NCBI GenBank assembly: GCA_964462675.1
Contig: CAYWYS010000015.1
Span: 1-64,000 of the forward strand
Source of the DNA: XN24 sp964462675
Lineage (GTDB): Bacteria > Pseudomonadota > Gammaproteobacteria > Steroidobacterales > XN24
Length of the DNA: 64,000 nt
Direction of reading: 5' to 3'
Below, piece after piece: positions 1 through 7,700 of this stretch (its first letter is position 1; each line of letters begins with the position of its first letter). The notes under the pieces were generated by a model. It was not told where the DNA came from and made no database searches. It saw only the letters and a program-made list of their open reading frames with translations. The position numbers and the translations under genes were made by a program.

Positions 1-90
1 AGCCGGCTGAGGGTCGGGCACGATCACCGAACCCTGCTGTTGCGAGCCCTGCTAGACATGCTTTCGATGCGATCCCAACAGCCGCATTGA
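1..90 (+). CDS. possible 3' end of a gene entering from the left
   Basis: Frame 1 is open from the first base to a TGA at 88-90, giving 29 residues rich in Leu and Arg. It could be the C-terminus of a gene that starts outside the window, but 29 codons is too little to identify a family and the frame could be open by chance. Nothing else is recognisable between 91 and 283. Confidence 0.2.
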   Translation, partial: SRLRVGHDHRTLLLRALLDMLSMRSQQPH

Positions 91-283
91 TGACCTCATG
101 CCACGGGCTTATCCGCACAGCCTGCCCCTCAGCGACGTGGCCTGCAGGCCTCATAGCCAGAGTTGAGCCGTCAGTGTGCCTACCTGCCCTCTCGGTCGCC
201 GCAACCTAAAAGCAGCATTGTCAGCCGTCTACCCCAACCCGGGCACAGGTCTCATACGTTCGTTGACAGACGTGCACAAAATC

Positions 284-667
284 TCAGGATCGTCCTGTGC
301 GCGCGGAATTCCTCAGAGGAATCTTCGGCTCCGACGCGATCTCGTTGCGACTATCCCAGCGGCGTGCGATCGCTTCAAGGGCGTCCAGCGCATCGCCCAG
401 TCCCTTCCCGTGCTCCGTCAACCCATAAGTGACTTCGGGCGGGATCGTCGGGTTGTGTTGGCGATAAACAAGCCCTTCGCTTTCGAGCAAACGCAAACGC
501 TCAGTCAGCACCTTCGACGAAACACCAGTCAGCTGCCTCTTCAAAACACCGAATCTGAGCGGCCCATCCCGCCTCAAGGTCCACAGGATATACATTGTCC
601 AAGGCCCCATAAGGACGCGGAACATCGCTTCGACGGGACAAGATGGCTCATGGGCGAAACGGGTCAT
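284..667 (-). CDS. HxlR-family winged-helix transcriptional regulator
   Basis: A 127-residue protein with the HxlR (MarR-like) winged-helix fold over about residues 10-100. The conserved early Cys (C10 in SCPVE), the GPWTMYILWTL helix, the recognition-helix region around VSSKVLTERLRLLESEGLV and the wing are all visible. HxlR proteins are small cytoplasmic dimers that sense electrophiles or redox change, often through the N-terminal Cys, and usually control a divergent gene. Here the neighbour transcribed away from it is an NmrA-like reductase followed by a dioxygenase, so it probably regulates them and itself. No convincing Shine-Dalgarno site precedes the ATG at 665-667. The effector is unknown. 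Confidence 0.88.
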   Translation of the reverse strand: MTRFAHEPSCPVEAMFRVLMGPWTMYILWTLRRDGPLRFGVLKRQLTGVSSKVLTERLRLLESEGLVYRQHNPTIPPEVTYGLTEHGKGLGDALDALEAIARRWDSRNEIASEPKIPLRNSARTGRS

Positions 668-670
668 GGG

Positions 671-721
671 CAGTTACTACGGGGTACCTACTTTTCAAAG
701 GAGAGTTGCTTCCGTTAGGAT
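671..721 (+). promoter_or_regulatory. putative promoter and HxlR operator for the reductase gene
   Basis: TTTCAA at 693-698 and TAGGAT at 716-721 are separated by 17 bp and look like a sigma-70 promoter for the gene at 798. Directly upstream (671-692) the minus strand carries two similar heptamers, GTAGGTA and GTAGTAA, a plausible HxlR binding site between the divergent genes. This rests on pattern matching only. Confidence 0.35.
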
Positions 722-797
722 ATTAAGCGAGAGACGGGGTCTTGGCAATCGACTGGCGGCTCCGCAATCCCAAGGCAAGTGTTCAGGAGGCGTAGAG

Positions 798-1655
798 ATG
801 ATTTTGGTGATCGGCGCGACCGGCAATATCGGGTCAGAAGTGACGCGGCAACTCGTGGCGAAAGGCGTGGGGGTCCGGGCGCTGGTCCGTGACAGGGCCA
901 AGGCCGAGGCCGTGCTGGGAACGAAGGTGCAGTTGGTGGCGGGCGATCTTTCCCGCCCTGAAACGGTGGCCGCCGCCATGGACGGCGCGGACAAGCTGTT
1001 CCTGGTCACACCGCTTCATCTCGATCAGATCGCCATGAAATCCGCGGCGATTCAGGCGGCGAAGCCCGCCGGCGTGAAGCATATCGTCATGTCGACGGGC
1101 ATTGGCGCGGGGCCCGACGCCGGTGTCGAAATCGGACGCTGGCATGGAAAGAACCAGGAAGAGGTGAAGGCGACGGGCATCGCTTACACTTTTCTCCAGC
1201 CGACCTTCTTCATGCAGAACATGCTCATGTTCGCGGGCACGATTCGTGAGCAGGGCGTTTTCTATATGCCACTAGGCGATAGCAAGGTTAGCTGGGTCGA
1301 TGCCCGCGACATTGCCCAGGTCGGCGTCGTGGCCCTGACCGAGGCCGGACACGAGAACAAGGAGTATCCAATTACCGGTGGCGAGGCGGTCAGCTGCGCG
1401 GAGATGGCCGCGATTCTGTCCGACGTCCTCGACAGAGGCGTCAACTATGTCGACGTCCCGCTCGCCGCGGCAAAGGAAGGGATGATGTCGGCCGGGATGC
1501 CGGAGAAGCTGGCGGACCTGATGAACGAGCTTTACGCTCTGGGTCCGGCCGGTCATCTGGCCTATGTCGCCGATACGGTCGAAGCGGTGACAGGGCGCCG
1601 CCCGCGCACCTTCCGTCAGTTCGCCGAAGATCACGCGGCGGCCTTCAAGGGATGA
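798..1655 (+). CDS. NmrA-like NAD(P)-binding oxidoreductase
   Basis: A 285-residue Rossmann-fold protein of the NmrA / quinone oxidoreductase-2 (atypical SDR) group. The dinucleotide-binding motif GATGNIG is at residues 6-12, followed by the typical ALVRD strand that reads the NADP phosphate and, later, the HIVMSTG and YTFLQPTFFMQN segments of this family. The start at 798 is preceded by AGGAGG at 785-790, so an in-frame ATG at 666 is not needed. Members reduce quinones or act as redox sensors; the substrate here is unknown. It lies divergent to an HxlR regulator and 49 bp before a dioxygenase gene, so the pair may be one transcription unit for handling aromatic or quinone compounds. Confidence 0.85.
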   Translation: MILVIGATGNIGSEVTRQLVAKGVGVRALVRDRAKAEAVLGTKVQLVAGDLSRPETVAAAMDGADKLFLVTPLHLDQIAMKSAAIQAAKPAGVKHIVMSTGIGAGPDAGVEIGRWHGKNQEEVKATGIAYTFLQPTFFMQNMLMFAGTIREQGVFYMPLGDSKVSWVDARDIAQVGVVALTEAGHENKEYPITGGEAVSCAEMAAILSDVLDRGVNYVDVPLAAAKEGMMSAGMPEKLADLMNELYALGPAGHLAYVADTVEAVTGRRPRTFRQFAEDHAAAFKG

Positions 1656-1704
1656 AGTCTGCGGTTCGAATGTTCAGGAGAACCCGGCTGCAGCAGGTCG
1701 GGGC

Positions 1705-2547
1705 TTGGATCGTAGGTGCGCCTTGAGCAGGCTACCCACGCTCTTCGTGCCCCATGGCGGCGGCCCCTGTTTTTTCATGGAGTGGAATCCGCCAGGCACG
1801 TGGGATCGGATGGCGGCCTACTTGCGCCAAATTCCCGAAGACATCGGCGCGCGACCGAAGGCCATCGTCTTGATATCCGGTCATTGGGAGGAAGAGGTCG
1901 TTACAATCCAGAACAATACGTCGCCGCCGCTCCTTTATGACTACTACGGCTTCCCGCCGCACACATATGAGATCAAGTTTCCGGCCGCTGGCGCCCCGGA
2001 GCTTTCCGCTCGGATCGCCGCGTTTCTGGGCGAGGCGGGCATTGACTGGAAATACGATCATGGCCGGGGCTTTGATCACGGCGTGTTCATCCCCTTGAAG
2101 GTTGCGTTCCCCAATGCCGATGTCCCGATCGTGCAGGTCTCTCTGCTGGCAAGCCTTGGTGCCGAAGATCATATCCGGCTGGGGCAGGCGCTGGCCCCCT
2201 TGCGCGACGAAGGCGTGCTGATCATCGGCAGTGGCATGACTTACCACAACATGCAGACCATGATGGCCAGCATGCGCGGTGGCGGCGTTGACGTCGGTTC
2301 TCCAGACCCTGGGTCGCAGCGCTTCGATGCGTGGCTGGAGGAGGTTCTCACCAAGGCCACGCCCGAGAACCGCATCGATGCGCTTGCAGCCTGGCACAAG
2401 ATGCCCGCCGCCCGTGACGCTCATCCACGTGAGGAACACCTTCTGCCGCTTCACGTCGCGGTCGGCGCGGCCGGTACTGATCCGGGACGCAAGACGCTGA
2501 CGGATGTCGTCATGGGGGCAGTGGAATCGGCGTTCCGGTTCGGGTGA
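1705..2547 (+). CDS. LigB/DODA-type class III extradiol dioxygenase
   Basis: A protein of about 280 residues of the class III extradiol ring-cleavage dioxygenase superfamily, closest in layout to E. coli YgiD / plant DOPA 4,5-dioxygenase. The expected metal-binding residues are present: PHGGG near residue 17, SGHWEE near 59, GSGMTYHNMQ near 180 and a late His in the HPREEHLLPLHVA segment. These enzymes open catechol rings with Fe(II) or Zn(II) and O2. No ATG fits. TTG at 1705 and TTG at 1723 are the candidates, and neither has a strong ribosome site, so the first six residues are uncertain. The preceding reductase and HxlR regulator suggest an inducible aromatic or quinone detoxification unit. 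Confidence 0.85.
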   Translation: MDRRCALSRLPTLFVPHGGGPCFFMEWNPPGTWDRMAAYLRQIPEDIGARPKAIVLISGHWEEEVVTIQNNTSPPLLYDYYGFPPHTYEIKFPAAGAPELSARIAAFLGEAGIDWKYDHGRGFDHGVFIPLKVAFPNADVPIVQVSLLASLGAEDHIRLGQALAPLRDEGVLIIGSGMTYHNMQTMMASMRGGGVDVGSPDPGSQRFDAWLEEVLTKATPENRIDALAAWHKMPAARDAHPREEHLLPLHVAVGAAGTDPGRKTLTDVVMGAVESAFRFG

Positions 2548-2624
2548 TGTTCCGGGCCATCGCGGCCCATTCGGCCCCAACCAAGTCAAACGGCTATCAC
2601 ACTGACGCCGTCATGAGATGCTGA

Positions 2625-2849
2625 GGATCTCAAATCTCGACGGTCAGCAAGTGTCTGTCTCGGTCAAAACCTGCCCTCCTACGCGCCGACAAGTTCGAGG
2701 AGTTCATGGAAGATCGGCAAAGACGTCTGCTTGGTCTGATCGAACAGGCGATGGGTAAGGCCGCCTATAGCGGCAATGTCCCCGAAGAAGGCGAGGACAC
2801 CGAAACAATCGAAGATGGCTCCGAAGCGGCCTTGCTCCTTCCGACAGAC
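2625..2849 (+). pseudogene. C-terminal remnant of an unidentified protein
   Basis: The frame ending at the TGA at 2847-2849 encodes a protein-like tail. It runs DKFEEFMEDRQRRLLGLIEQ from about 2688, continues through AMGKAAYSG and ends in an acidic stretch. It looks like a charged amphipathic C-terminal helix. A stop at 2622-2624 blocks the frame upstream and the preceding residues look random. An ATG at 2706 could start a 47-residue peptide, but no ribosome site is seen. It is most likely the leftover end of a gene whose front was lost. The family is not certain. Confidence 0.35.
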
Positions 2850-3117
2850 TGATGCGGCAATATCGTTATCTATGGTAGGGCTATGGCGTAAACGTAGTGA
2901 TCATCACTATCGGTCGCGGCCCGCCAGATTCATGCGATATCGTTTCAGGGATTCGAGCCCTCGAAGCAGCGCAGCCGGGTTCGAAGCGGCAGGAAGCGGT
3001 CCGCAGGACCGCTTCATCGCTCCCTCTCCGCCGGTTGAAGCCGAACGGCGCCAGGATCAACAGAACGTAAGTGTTGGTGGCATCCTGGTACGGTGACTTG
3101 AGCCGGTAGAATCCCGC
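2850..3117. other. non-coding stretch with small palindromes
   Basis: No credible gene is seen. Two structured spots stand out. At 2895-2909 TAGTGAT-C-ATCACTA is a perfect palindrome around one base. At 2993-3015 GAAGCGGTCC-GCA-GGACCGCTTC is a 10-bp perfect stem with a three-base loop. Around 2850-2920 the composition is visibly less GC-rich than the backbone, which fits a junction or accessory DNA. Confidence 0.4.
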
Positions 3118-3144
3118 GTCCGGCGCCGCACTGCGGCGCCGGAC
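3118..3144 (-). terminator. GC-rich hairpin after the 5'-nucleotidase gene
   Basis: GTCCGGCGCCGCA and TGCGGCGCCGGAC form a perfect 13-bp inverted repeat around one base, just past the stop of the minus-strand gene at 3155. There is no T-tract on either side, so it may slow or stabilise the 3' end rather than act as a classic intrinsic terminator. Confidence 0.45.
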
Positions 3145-3154
3145 GCGCCAGCGT

Positions 3155-5206
3155 TCACGGAGTGGTTACGTCGGTGATCCGGCCGGAGCCGCCCTCGGGG
3201 TAGTCCGCGGCCAGGATAGCGCCCTCGAGCCCGCCGTTGGCAGCCGCTGTGACCACATAGTTCAGCACCGCCTGCTGATAGCTCACGCCGACGTTGGTGA
3301 AGTCGGCACCGCGGTAGGGATACTGGTCTCCGCCACGGGCGAGGAAGTCGATCGTCGCGATGGCGATGTCGGCGCCGGGCTGCACGGCGCCGCCGTTGAC
3401 CACTACCGTGCCATCGTCCAGCGTCAGGCTCACTATCCGGCTTCCGGGCGTCGTGACGTTGCCCTCGGCATCCAGGAGCTGGGCGGTGCCGCTACGGTCG
3501 AAAGTGAAAGAGAAGCCCGCCACCTGGGCGAACCGGCCATCGCCGTTCTCGATGCGCGACACCGCGTTCTCCATCACTTCCTTGAATTGCTCACGCGGAA
3601 TCTGAATGATCGACACGAAGTTGGCGAAGGGCACCATGTCGAACGTGTCGAGTTCGGTCAGGCCTGCCGTCGCGCAAGGAATGATGTCGTCGTTCCTGAT
3701 CCCGCCGCCGTTCTGCAGGCCGACGCTCGGCAGCGGGGCCCCGAAGCTGGCCGCGAGCTGCCGGCCCTGCCAGAGCAAGGCATCGGCGATGAGACTGCCC
3801 TCGTTGGTCTCTGAGTTGCGCACCCCCGGAGTTACGATGGCAAAAGGGCTGCTCGTCACTGCGCCGCGCCGGCCATCCAGATCCACTTCACAGCTGGCCG
3901 CGGGAACGATGAGATTCGCGGCCAAGTCGGCCTGGAAGGCCGCCACTGGCTCGACGACCTGCTGCTGGACGAACGGGTCAGGCAGCACGGCGTCAGGCTC
4001 CGCGCCGCCCGCCACCCGGACCGGGCCGCTGACCTCGTCGATGGCCACGATTTCGCCGTTGTAGTCGAAATGCACGACCAGCCGGCCGACATACTCGTAG
4101 TTGCCGGCAGTGGTTACAACCGGCACTTCACGGCCGTCGGCATCGGTCGCGATCAGCGGGTAAGTGCCCGATGGCGTGTCTCCCGGCACCAACAGGTCGT
4201 CATCATTGGCGAGCAGCTCGTCACCGCCGCCGGCAATGGCGACGTCGAGACCACTCAGCCCGGCGATCAGCGCCAGCTCTTCGTCGATGCTCTGCAAGTG
4301 GGAAACGAGTACGATCTTGTCCACGCCTGCTGCGACCAGCGCATCGATCTCTGCCTGGACGGCCGTGGCCACATCGCCAATGACGATGTTGCGCGGCGAA
4401 CTGATAAACGGCAGCCGCTCGGTGGTCGCGCCGATGATGCCAACCTGCTCGCCGGCGGTTTCCACCACGACGCTGGCGGCGATCCGGCCGGCCGCGACGA
4501 GGGATTGCAGCTCGGTGGTCTCGTTGCTGAAGTCCAGGTTGGCGCTCAGGAACGGCACCTGGCTGCCGACGTGGTCGCCGATGAAATCGGCCATGCGGTC
4601 TGGGCCGAAGTCCAGGTCGTGGTTGCCGATGGCCATGGCGTCGAAGCCGATGTAGTCCAGCGCGATGGCGTCGAAGATCCTGCCGCCGGCATCGTGGTTG
4701 TCGAACCCCGCAGTGATGGCCGGGCTGGCCAGGAAGTTGTCGCCCGACGTCACCGTAATCGCACCGCGCGGCGTACTGTTGGCCGGATCGAAAGCAGTGG
4801 CCGCCTGCCGAAGCTGCAGCACCCGGGTGGCAAAGCGGTCGAGGCCGCCGAAGTCGCCGTCGCTGATGACCTTCGACTCGCCGTCATTGGCATGCAGGAT
4901 GGAAAGCGTGAAGGCAATGCTGCTGGTCTCGCACCTTATCGCAGTCGTGGACTGCACTTCAGCCGGATCGAGCGTGCCGTTGCGATTCGTATCCAGGCCG
5001 GTCTGCAGCGCGAGCCCGCCGCCCGGGCACTGCGCATCGCCGACCGGGATCTCGACCGTGTTGCTTAGCGAGTTGAGGCCGTCTGCTCCATCGGTGCCAT
5101 CGGCGCCATCGTCGCCGTCGCAAGCGGTGAGCAGTAGTGCGGCCGCCAGCACAAGCGCAGCGCTGCGGATACGGCCCTGGGTATCGGAAAACACGGTCGA
5201 AGCCAT
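3155..5206 (-). CDS. lipoprotein 5'-nucleotidase / metallophosphatase
   Basis: A 683-residue exported metallophosphoesterase of the UshA-like bifunctional 5'-nucleotidase family. The ATG at 5206 has GGAGAG seven bases upstream and gives a proper lipoprotein signal ending in the lipobox LLTAC; a start at 5221 lacks a ribosome site. After the lipid Cys comes an acidic GADG linker and a small module with GLDTNRNGTLDP (DUF7151-like). The phosphoesterase domain has LHANDGES and GNHDLDFG, and the C-terminal nucleotidase domain has LQNGGGIRND and DTFDMVPF. In the first metal motif the usual His of NDxHG is replaced by Glu. It probably dephosphorylates nucleotides at the outer envelope; the substrate is not known. 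Confidence 0.87.
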   Translation of the reverse strand: MASTVFSDTQGRIRSAALVLAAALLLTACDGDDGADGTDGADGLNSLSNTVEIPVGDAQCPGGGLALQTGLDTNRNGTLDPAEVQSTTAIRCETSSIAFTLSILHANDGESKVISDGDFGGLDRFATRVLQLRQAATAFDPANSTPRGAITVTSGDNFLASPAITAGFDNHDAGGRIFDAIALDYIGFDAMAIGNHDLDFGPDRMADFIGDHVGSQVPFLSANLDFSNETTELQSLVAAGRIAASVVVETAGEQVGIIGATTERLPFISSPRNIVIGDVATAVQAEIDALVAAGVDKIVLVSHLQSIDEELALIAGLSGLDVAIAGGGDELLANDDDLLVPGDTPSGTYPLIATDADGREVPVVTTAGNYEYVGRLVVHFDYNGEIVAIDEVSGPVRVAGGAEPDAVLPDPFVQQQVVEPVAAFQADLAANLIVPAASCEVDLDGRRGAVTSSPFAIVTPGVRNSETNEGSLIADALLWQGRQLAASFGAPLPSVGLQNGGGIRNDDIIPCATAGLTELDTFDMVPFANFVSIIQIPREQFKEVMENAVSRIENGDGRFAQVAGFSFTFDRSGTAQLLDAEGNVTTPGSRIVSLTLDDGTVVVNGGAVQPGADIAIATIDFLARGGDQYPYRGADFTNVGVSYQQAVLNYVVTAAANGGLEGAILAADYPEGGSGRITDVTTP

Positions 5207-5410
5207 CGGTTTGCTCTCCATTTCTGGCGGGTTTCAAGCTCAAGCCTCGGCGCTACCAAGGCGTAGTGACAACGGGAATGCCCGCCACGGTAGCGACGGT
5301 GCATGACCTTGTGGTCGCACTTCCGTTGCACAGGCATGACGCGGACCAGTGGGAATAGACTCTCCTTTTGCCTGTGATACGCTGCCTCACCGGACACGGG
5401 GGTGTAACAC

Positions 5411-6814
5411 TTGGGAGAGCTTGTCGATCACAGCGACCAGGCCGCGGGTGCCCCGGCGAGCAAGCGACGCAGGCTGTCGCGCCATCTTCGCGTCACCCTG
5501 GCCCTCGAGCGTGCCGCCGGCGCCCAGCTGATCCGTGCGAAGACGCTGCTGGTCGTCGTCGTGCTCGCGTTCGCGATCGTCGGGACGGTACGCAGCTTCA
5601 CGCCGATGGGCTTGCTGGCGAACTCTCCGGTCAACTTCGACCTGGCGCTGCGGACCGTGTCGGCGGGCTGGTTTCAGCCGCGGGACGTCATTCCGGTGGC
5701 AGTCGTCGAGATCGACCAGGCGACTCACCAGGCCTGGGGCTCGCCGCCGGTGACCCCACGCGACCAGCTCGTCGCGCTGATCGACAAGGTCGTCCAGGCG
5801 GCGCCTGCCGCTGTCATCGTCGACATTGACCTCGCCTGGGGCGGGGACGACCCTGGCCTGCCGCTGCTCATGGCGTACCTCGCCGCCTACAGCGGTCCGC
5901 CGCTGCTGTTCCCCCGGCGTATCGAGCCGGCGGCCGGCGGCAACCGCAAGGCAGCGTACAGTCCGCTGGACCCCGTGTTCGCCGCCAACCCCCGCCTTGC
6001 CTGGGCGCATGCCAGCTTCGAGACGGACAGCGGCGGGAAGGTGCGCCAGTGGGCCGACTGGATCGAGGTCTGCGCCGAAGATCGCACTTACCAGCTGCCC
6101 TCGATGCCGGCGCGTCTTTCCTTGCTGCTCGACCCCCTGCCGGCCGGCCTGGCGCGTGCCACCCCGCCGCCGCTCAGTGGCGCCTGCCGGCGCGACGCGG
6201 ATGCGCGCGCACAGCTGCTTCTGATCGGCCCGCGCTTCACCGGGCCCGAGAGCCGCGGCATGTCGAGCGATGCGGCCGCCGTGCCGGCGCTGGCCGTGCT
6301 GGACCCCGAGCTCGACCGCGATGACAGCTGGCTGTTCGGCAATCGCGTGGTCCTGATCGGCGCGACCTACCCGGCCTCCGGCGATTTCTGGCTGACGCCG
6401 AGCGGCGTGGTGCCAGGCGTCGAGATGCTGGCCCACACGGTGCGCTTCGCATCGCTGCGCACGAGCCCGGGCTGGCGCGCGGACCTCGCCTTCCGCGCGG
6501 TCACGCTGGCGGGATTCGTGCTGCTGGCGCTTGTCAGCGTGTACCTGGTCGGGCTGGCCGCCGCCATCGCCTTCGCGGCCGGCACGCTGCTGTTCGTGTC
6601 CGTGCCGATCTGGCTGTGGAACTACTACCGGGTGTTCGAGGCGCTCGAGCTTGCGGTGCTGTTGTTCGTGTTTTACAAGTTCCTGCAGGTCATGCTCGAT
6701 ACGCTGGAAGACTGGCGTGCGCGGCGTGAATGCTACCCGTCGGGCTGGCGCGGCTGGCTGCGAACCGCTTGGTCGGTCTGCCACAGGTCGGACGCCGAGG
6801 AGAAGCGCACATGA
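5411..6814 (+). CDS. stand-alone CHASE2-domain membrane sensor
   Basis: A 467-residue inner-membrane protein. One transmembrane helix lies near residues 45-62, followed by a periplasmic CHASE2 domain of about 300 residues (PVNFDLALR, VAVVEIDQATHQAWG, VIVDIDLAWGG, VLIGATYPASGDF) and three closely packed helices near 362-440. CHASE2 is an extracytoplasmic sensor normally joined to a kinase, cyclase or protease. Here the protein ends about 40 residues after the last helix with no effector domain. No ATG or GTG fits; TTG at 5411 is the only usable start. The stop overlaps the start of the next gene (ATGA), so the two are co-translated. The signal is unknown. Confidence 0.85.
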   Translation: MGELVDHSDQAAGAPASKRRRLSRHLRVTLALERAAGAQLIRAKTLLVVVVLAFAIVGTVRSFTPMGLLANSPVNFDLALRTVSAGWFQPRDVIPVAVVEIDQATHQAWGSPPVTPRDQLVALIDKVVQAAPAAVIVDIDLAWGGDDPGLPLLMAYLAAYSGPPLLFPRRIEPAAGGNRKAAYSPLDPVFAANPRLAWAHASFETDSGGKVRQWADWIEVCAEDRTYQLPSMPARLSLLLDPLPAGLARATPPPLSGACRRDADARAQLLLIGPRFTGPESRGMSSDAAAVPALAVLDPELDRDDSWLFGNRVVLIGATYPASGDFWLTPSGVVPGVEMLAHTVRFASLRTSPGWRADLAFRAVTLAGFVLLALVSVYLVGLAAAIAFAAGTLLFVSVPIWLWNYYRVFEALELAVLLFVFYKFLQVMLDTLEDWRARRECYPSGWRGWLRTAWSVCHRSDAEEKRT

Positions 6815-7692
6815 GCTCATCACGAAACCGGCTTGCAGGACGCCTGCTGCTGGCCGTGCCCGCGGCGATCTTGTTTCTCGCGAATGTCGCGCTCGCGGAC
6901 GACGTAGGCATCGTCGCGGAGTACCGCCCCGCCGCGGCGCGTTTCAGTCTCGAGCGCGGCGCGGGCGAGGCGGTGCCGGTGCGCATTGGCACCGTGGTGG
7001 CGGCCGGCGACCGGCTGACATTGCCGGCCGGCGCCGCGGTGATCGTCCAGGAGGGCGGCGGCCAGCGCCGTGAATTCGCCGGCCCGGGCAGCTTCGAGGT
7101 GCCGGCGACCCGGCCGCTGGGCCGGCTGGCATCCATTTACCGGTCGATCTCGGCCGTCTTCGACGACGAGTATCGGCTTGCCGGCACGGCCGCCTCCCGG
7201 AGCGGCGAGGACTGCCGCGCCGGCGCGGCGACGCGGTCGATTCACGTGCCGATTCTCGGCGGCCAGCCGGCGATCGCCGCGGGCACGCGCGACCTGCCGC
7301 TCGCCTGGGTCGGCGGCTGCACACCGTTCACTGTCAGCGTCCAGGCGATGGACGGGACGGTCCTGCACCGCAGCTCGGTCGACGCGCGACGCGTGCGGCT
7401 GGACCAGGTGAAGCTACCCCCCGGGGACTACGAGATCGTTGTGACCGATGCCGACGGACTGACTTTCCGCGCCAGTCTCGAGGCGCTGCCGGCCGCGCCC
7501 GCGCTGCCGGCGGAGATCGAGGACGACGACACCCCGCTCGGGGTCATCGCAGGCGCCATCTGGCTCGCCGAGCAGGACGGCGGGCGCTGGCGCTTCGACA
7601 GCTTCGAGCGGCTGCGCCCCCTGATCCGTGCCGGGGACCCGCTGGCAGGCGCCATCGGGGACGGCGTGCTGTGGGGCGAGCCCTCCCTCTAG
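6811..7692 (+). CDS. exported FecR-like protein
   Basis: A 293-residue protein with a signal peptide (Arg-rich start, LLLAVPAAILFLANVALA) and an N-terminal FecR-like beta module. The module is recognisable by VRIGTVVAAGDRLTLPAGAA followed by EFAGPGSFEVP. The rest resembles no family I can name. GAGGAGAAG at 6797-6805 is a good ribosome site for ATG 6811, which overlaps the stop of the CHASE2 gene by ATGA. FecR-like domains sit in the periplasm and relay or modulate signals; with a CHASE2 partner, this protein may be the ligand-presenting or output part. Its stop lies only eight bases from the end of the convergent CHAT gene. Confidence 0.72.
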   Translation: MSSSRNRLAGRLLLAVPAAILFLANVALADDVGIVAEYRPAAARFSLERGAGEAVPVRIGTVVAAGDRLTLPAGAAVIVQEGGGQRREFAGPGSFEVPATRPLGRLASIYRSISAVFDDEYRLAGTAASRSGEDCRAGAATRSIHVPILGGQPAIAAGTRDLPLAWVGGCTPFTVSVQAMDGTVLHRSSVDARRVRLDQVKLPPGDYEIVVTDADGLTFRASLEALPAAPALPAEIEDDDTPLGVIAGAIWLAEQDGGRWRFDSFERLRPLIRAGDPLAGAIGDGVLWGEPSL

Positions 7693-7700
7693 CTGGCCCG

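Noticed and set aside
2944..2962. tRNA T-loop-like sequence (GGGATTCGAGCCCTC)
   Set aside because: The stem does not pair correctly around the TTCGA loop and no acceptor, D or anticodon arms surround it.
2776..3096. 106-codon open frame
   Set aside because: Low-complexity, basic product, no ribosome site, and it overlaps the remnant and hairpins.
4070..5068. 332-codon open frame on the plus strand opposite the 5'-nucleotidase gene
   Set aside because: High-GC antisense frame; the minus-strand product has a signal, motifs and full domains.
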